From NCBI GenBank assembly GCA_046541515.1, contig JBKHDD010000214.1:1-7765 (forward strand): 7,765 bases of DNA. Reading direction: 5' to 3'. Position 1 is the stretch's first letter. Every line of letters starts with the position of its first letter. Shown piece by piece: positions 6,315-7,765 of this stretch. This DNA comes from CAYFVR01 sp046541515. Lineage in GTDB: Bacteria; Desulfobacterota; Desulfobacteria; Desulfobacterales; Desulfococcaceae. The notes under the pieces are model-generated. The model was not told the origin of the DNA and did no database searches. It was given only the letters and a program-made list of their open reading frames with translations. The translations under genes were made by a program, and so were the position numbers.

Positions 6315-7343
6315 ATGCGCAGATTCCCGGGGAAAATCATCGACGTCGTCGAAGAAAGCGGACTGAACCCGAACCAGATCAGCAAGGCGTCCGGCGTTTC
6401 CAACGCCTACCTCGCCAAGCTGATCCACGGGGAGATCAACCGGCCCGGCAAGGACAAGGTCGCCTCCATCATGCTGGCGCTGAACCACACCATGTCGGAG
6501 ATCAACGAGCTGCTGGCCGACTACGACTACCAGCCGCTCCACGCCGACGACATCCCGGCCATTTTGGAGAACAACCGCCGCCGGAAGATCGAGGGCGGCA
6601 ACCTGCCCCAGTACGACCACATCTATTTCGACCTGCTGCTGGTGGCCCTGGAGCAGATCGGCGGCACGAGAATCGTTGTGAAGGACCGGCCCAGCGGGAT
6701 TTTCATGCCCCGGGAGCTGTACCTGATGAAGGAGTATCCCTACGAAAGCGACGACGACGCGGCCCGGTTCCGCCGGCAATTGACCGGGGCGCTGCTGGCG
6801 GAGCGGATGCGCCAGTTCCAGGAGCAGCTCGCCGCCGGAACCCGGCTGGAAACCTACATCTGCCGCCGCTGCCTGGAGGAATATCTGGACCGAAACATCG
6901 GCCCGGCGGCCCGGGCGGAACATCCCAAGCGGGCGGCGCTGGTGACGCGCTACATGGCCAACGCGCTCTCCCTGGCGCTGAAGCGGCCGGAGCAACACCT
7001 GATCCGGATCATGCGGCGGTGCCCCTATTTCCACTTCCTCATGCAGGACGCCGACGGCGAGCAGCCCAAGGTCTCCTACCCCGGCCGCAAGCCCCACTTC
7101 TACGACACCCCCCACGACCAGCGAATGCTGGAAGGTTTCACTACGGATTTGCCCCAGGTCGTCGGCCACTTCAAACAAGAGGTGGAAATGTGCCGGGCGG
7201 CGGTGGAGGAATCGTTGGTTGAAGGGTATCCAGGGTCGATCGAGGAATATTTGGCGGGGTTGTTCGAGGAACGGGGGATGGGGGAGGAATTTCGTTTGGC
7301 GGTGGGGGAGTTGATGGGGAGGGAGGAGGTGGCGTTTTTTTAA
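6315..7343 (+). CDS. XRE/Cro-family helix-turn-helix protein with unrecognised C-terminal domain
   Basis: Predicted DNA-binding regulator of 342 residues. Residues about 5-70 form an XRE-type HTH: helix 1 (IIDVVEESGL), helix 2 (NQISKASGV), recognition helix (SNAYLAKLIHGE), then GKDKVASIMLALNHTMSEINELL. The remaining ~270 residues are unknown to me. They are mostly charged and helical in character, with no membrane segment. They hold a CxxC pair (C183, C186 in YICRRCLEEYL), C236 with His 240 (RRCPYFHF), C293, and aromatic/His stretches (GRKPHFYDTPHDQRM at 257-271). Ligand, metal or redox sensing is possible but unproven. An in-frame stop at 6225 and the lack of another start support the ATG at 6315; AAAGG lies 14 nt upstream, a rather long spacing. 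It is transcribed away from the peptide-transport operon and may control it. The last ~45 codons change codon use abruptly. Confidence 0.88.
   Translation: MRRFPGKIIDVVEESGLNPNQISKASGVSNAYLAKLIHGEINRPGKDKVASIMLALNHTMSEINELLADYDYQPLHADDIPAILENNRRRKIEGGNLPQYDHIYFDLLLVALEQIGGTRIVVKDRPSGIFMPRELYLMKEYPYESDDDAARFRRQLTGALLAERMRQFQEQLAAGTRLETYICRRCLEEYLDRNIGPAARAEHPKRAALVTRYMANALSLALKRPEQHLIRIMRRCPYFHFLMQDADGEQPKVSYPGRKPHFYDTPHDQRMLEGFTTDLPQVVGHFKQEVEMCRAAVEESLVEGYPGSIEEYLAGLFEERGMGEEFRLAVGELMGREEVAFF
7273..7323 (+). other. G-rich tract in the 3' end of the HTH gene (possible G-quadruplex)
   Basis: G-runs of 5, 5, 5, 4 and 3 occur on the coding strand at 7273-7277, 7280-7284, 7304-7308, 7316-7319 and 7321-7323. 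Loops between them are 2, 19, 7 and 1 nt, so one loop exceeds the usual 7-nt limit and this is a non-canonical quadruplex candidate. A run of 7 T follows at 7335-7341, including the stop codon's first base. No C-rich partner for a hairpin is seen, so it is not a normal terminator. Confidence 0.4.
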
Positions 7344-7483
7344 ATTTTGAATTCCAGTCGAAAACAATATGATTTCAGCATTATGCAGGTCTGACCCTGT
7401 CGGTTGGGTTCGTGGTACGTATTGCCAACGCCCTCCATTCGCTGCCCACCCACACCCGCCGGGCATTCAACGCCATCCAACCC

Positions 7484-7624
7484 CTAATCTTGGTCATAAA
7501 CCCCCTGTTTCACAAATTTCTGGAAACTCGAATAGGGCCAATCAATTGGCCGTGAAACATACCCGTGCTTAACCGGGTTAAAATGGATATATTCGAAATG
7601 CTTCAAAAAAGGGTGCGGATCTTT
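7484..7624 (-). pseudogene. C-terminal fragment of a REP-associated tyrosine transposase (RAYT, Y1_Tnp)
   Basis: The minus-strand frame reads KDPHPFLKHFEYIHFNPVKH, then GYVSRPIDWPYSSFQKFVKQ, then GVYDQD and a TAG stop. The block YIHFNPVKHG...DWPYSSF is the characteristic C-terminal signature of REP-associated (IS200/IS605-like Y1) transposases, which cut and join single-stranded DNA at palindromic REP sequences. Only about 46 codons are open. An in-frame TAG sits directly upstream (7625-7627), and the AT-rich DNA beyond it shows no trace of the HUH or catalytic Tyr regions in any frame I read. Relatives commonly continue with Trp-Gly after this point, so the terminal TAG may be a mutated TGG; that is inference. 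No start codon or ribosome binding site fits. It is therefore a 5'-truncated relic. Confidence 0.7.
7536..7551. repeat. Perfect inverted repeat GGCCAAT-CA-ATTGGCC
   Basis: Two 7-bp arms flank a 2-nt centre. They are nested beside a wider 8-bp pair, TGTTTCAC at 7506-7513 and GTGAAACA at 7552-7559. Together they could fold into a branched hairpin. Both lie inside the transposase relic, where they encode part of SRPIDWPYSSF, so they may be coincidental. Confidence 0.45.
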
Positions 7625-7657
7625 CTAAAAAATTTCTTTTGATATAAAGCTTATCTT

Positions 7658-7680
7658 AAATTCAAAAACCTATTGAATTT
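7658..7680. repeat. AT-rich inverted repeat AAATTCAA / TTGAATTT
   Basis: Perfect 8-bp arms at 7658-7665 and 7673-7680 with a 7-nt loop. A T-run (TTTTTT, 7684-7689) follows on the plus strand, which faintly resembles an intrinsic terminator, but the stem has only one G-C pair in eight and no plus-strand gene ends nearby. Confidence 0.35.
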
Positions 7681-7701
7681 TAGTTTTTTGTGCATTAAAT
7701 T
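7673..7701 (+). promoter_or_regulatory. Candidate sigma-70-type promoter at the right end
   Basis: TTGAAT (7673-7678) and TAAATT (7696-7701) are separated by exactly 17 nt; each matches the consensus at 4 of 6 positions. It lies about 45 nt before a possible start codon at 7746. In such AT-rich DNA chance matches are common. Confidence 0.3.
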
Positions 7702-7705
7702 TTTC

Positions 7706-7743
7706 ATCCACATCGTTTTTACCCTCAAATTAAGGATGTGGAT
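7706..7743. repeat. 9-bp inverted repeat overlapping a possible ribosome binding region
   Basis: ATCCACATC (7706-7714) and GATGTGGAT (7735-7743) are perfect reverse complements with a 20-nt loop. The right arm includes the last two bases of a Shine-Dalgarno-like AAGGA (7732-7736) and ends 2 nt before the ATG at 7746. It could act as an operator or as an mRNA hairpin hindering translation. Confidence 0.5.
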
Positions 7744-7745
7744 CA

Positions 7746-7765
7746 ATGGAAAATTTTGAAAAACA
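7746..7765 (+). CDS. Possible start of an unidentified plus-strand gene (cut by window edge)
   Basis: An ATG at 7746 opens a frame reading MENFEK before the window ends. AAGGA lies 9 nt upstream, a good spacing, and a TTGAAT-17-TAAATT promoter candidate stands further upstream. Six codons cannot identify a product or even prove a gene; the call rests on the start signals alone. Confidence 0.3.

Larger units (their letters stand above)
7378..7624 (-). mobile_element. Decayed REP-associated transposase (IS200/Y1-like) element remnant
   Basis: The segment joins the transposase C-terminal fragment (7484-7624) to a run of small palindromes downstream of it: GTTGG and CCAAC arms at 7403-7407 and 7425-7429, GGTCTGACC at 7388-7396 and GCATTATGC at 7378-7386. 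REP-associated transposases are typically flanked by imperfect palindromes, so these may be one end of the element. The boundaries are approximate and no matching palindrome was found on the other side. Confidence 0.4.
7344..7745. other. AT-rich gene-poor tail with a transposase relic
   Basis: About 400 bp with no intact gene. Bases 7344-7376 are AT-rich. Bases 7378-7483 hold short palindromes and more GC-rich DNA that resembles the flank of a REP-type element. Bases 7484-7624 are a broken transposase end on the minus strand. Bases 7625-7745 are strongly AT-rich, with two inverted repeats (7658-7680, 7706-7743) and a promoter-like pair. The sharp drop in GC after the HTH gene suggests insertion and decay of mobile DNA. 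Confidence 0.55.

Noticed and set aside
6200..7222. 340-codon plus-strand frame overlapping the HTH gene in another phase
   Set aside because: It is Arg/Pro/Gly-rich, a frame-shifted shadow of the HTH gene without domains.
6171..7466. 431-codon minus-strand open frame opposite the HTH gene
   Set aside because: The plus-strand frame encodes a recognisable HTH, and this one is a His/Gln/Leu-rich shadow crossing the composition break at 7343.
7369..7572. 67-codon plus-strand frame in the tail
   Set aside because: It runs antisense through the transposase fragment and the palindromic flank; Pro/His-rich with no start signals.
7658..7690. Intrinsic terminator with AT-rich stem and T-run
   Set aside because: The stem has a single G-C pair in eight and lies over 300 nt from the nearest upstream gene end on that strand.
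1..7765. CRISPR arrays, tRNA or rRNA genes
   Set aside because: No regularly spaced repeats and no cloverleaf or rRNA-like stretches were seen on either strand by eye.

Overview
The window is GC-rich (except its last ~400 bases). The solute-binding protein has a plain Sec signal peptide and no lipobox, which points to a Gram-negative bacterium. The style of the operon and of the transposase relic would fit an anaerobic Desulfobacterota (delta-proteobacterial) genome, but that placement is an impression, not something the sequence proves.

Minus strand, 5897 down to 1: one polycistronic unit for peptide uptake and use. In order of transcription it holds an M20-family zinc peptidase, two Opp/Dpp-type ATPases (DppD-like, then DppF-like), a periplasmic SBP_bac_5 solute-binding protein, a DppB-like permease and the start of a DppC-like permease cut by the window edge. 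The first three genes overlap by 4 nt (GTGA, ATGA) and the two permease genes overlap by 8 nt, so translational coupling is likely. The binding protein has its own strong ribosome binding site. It is followed by a perfect 11-bp GC-rich hairpin before the permeases, a layout that usually gives more binding protein than membrane components. Inferred job: the binding protein captures a peptide-like solute, DppBC/DppDF import it, and the peptidase cleaves it in the cytoplasm.

Middle, 5898-6314: a 417-bp divergent intergenic region with an AT-rich island and several small palindromes, presumably holding promoters for both directions.

Plus strand, 6315-7343: an XRE/Cro-type helix-turn-helix protein with a ~270-residue C-terminal region that I do not recognise. 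It may regulate the divergent transport operon. Its last ~45 codons switch sharply in synonymous codon use and become very G-rich.

Right end, 7344-7765: AT-rich, with no intact gene. On the minus strand it carries a broken C-terminal piece of a REP-associated tyrosine (Y1/IS200-like) transposase with small palindromes beside it. At the very edge there may be the first codons of a plus-strand gene, preceded by a plausible promoter and an inverted repeat reaching its ribosome binding site.

I saw no rRNA, tRNA or CRISPR array. The main candidates for something undescribed are the XRE protein's C-terminal domain and the odd 3' end of its gene. The rest is a recognisable peptide ABC transport system.
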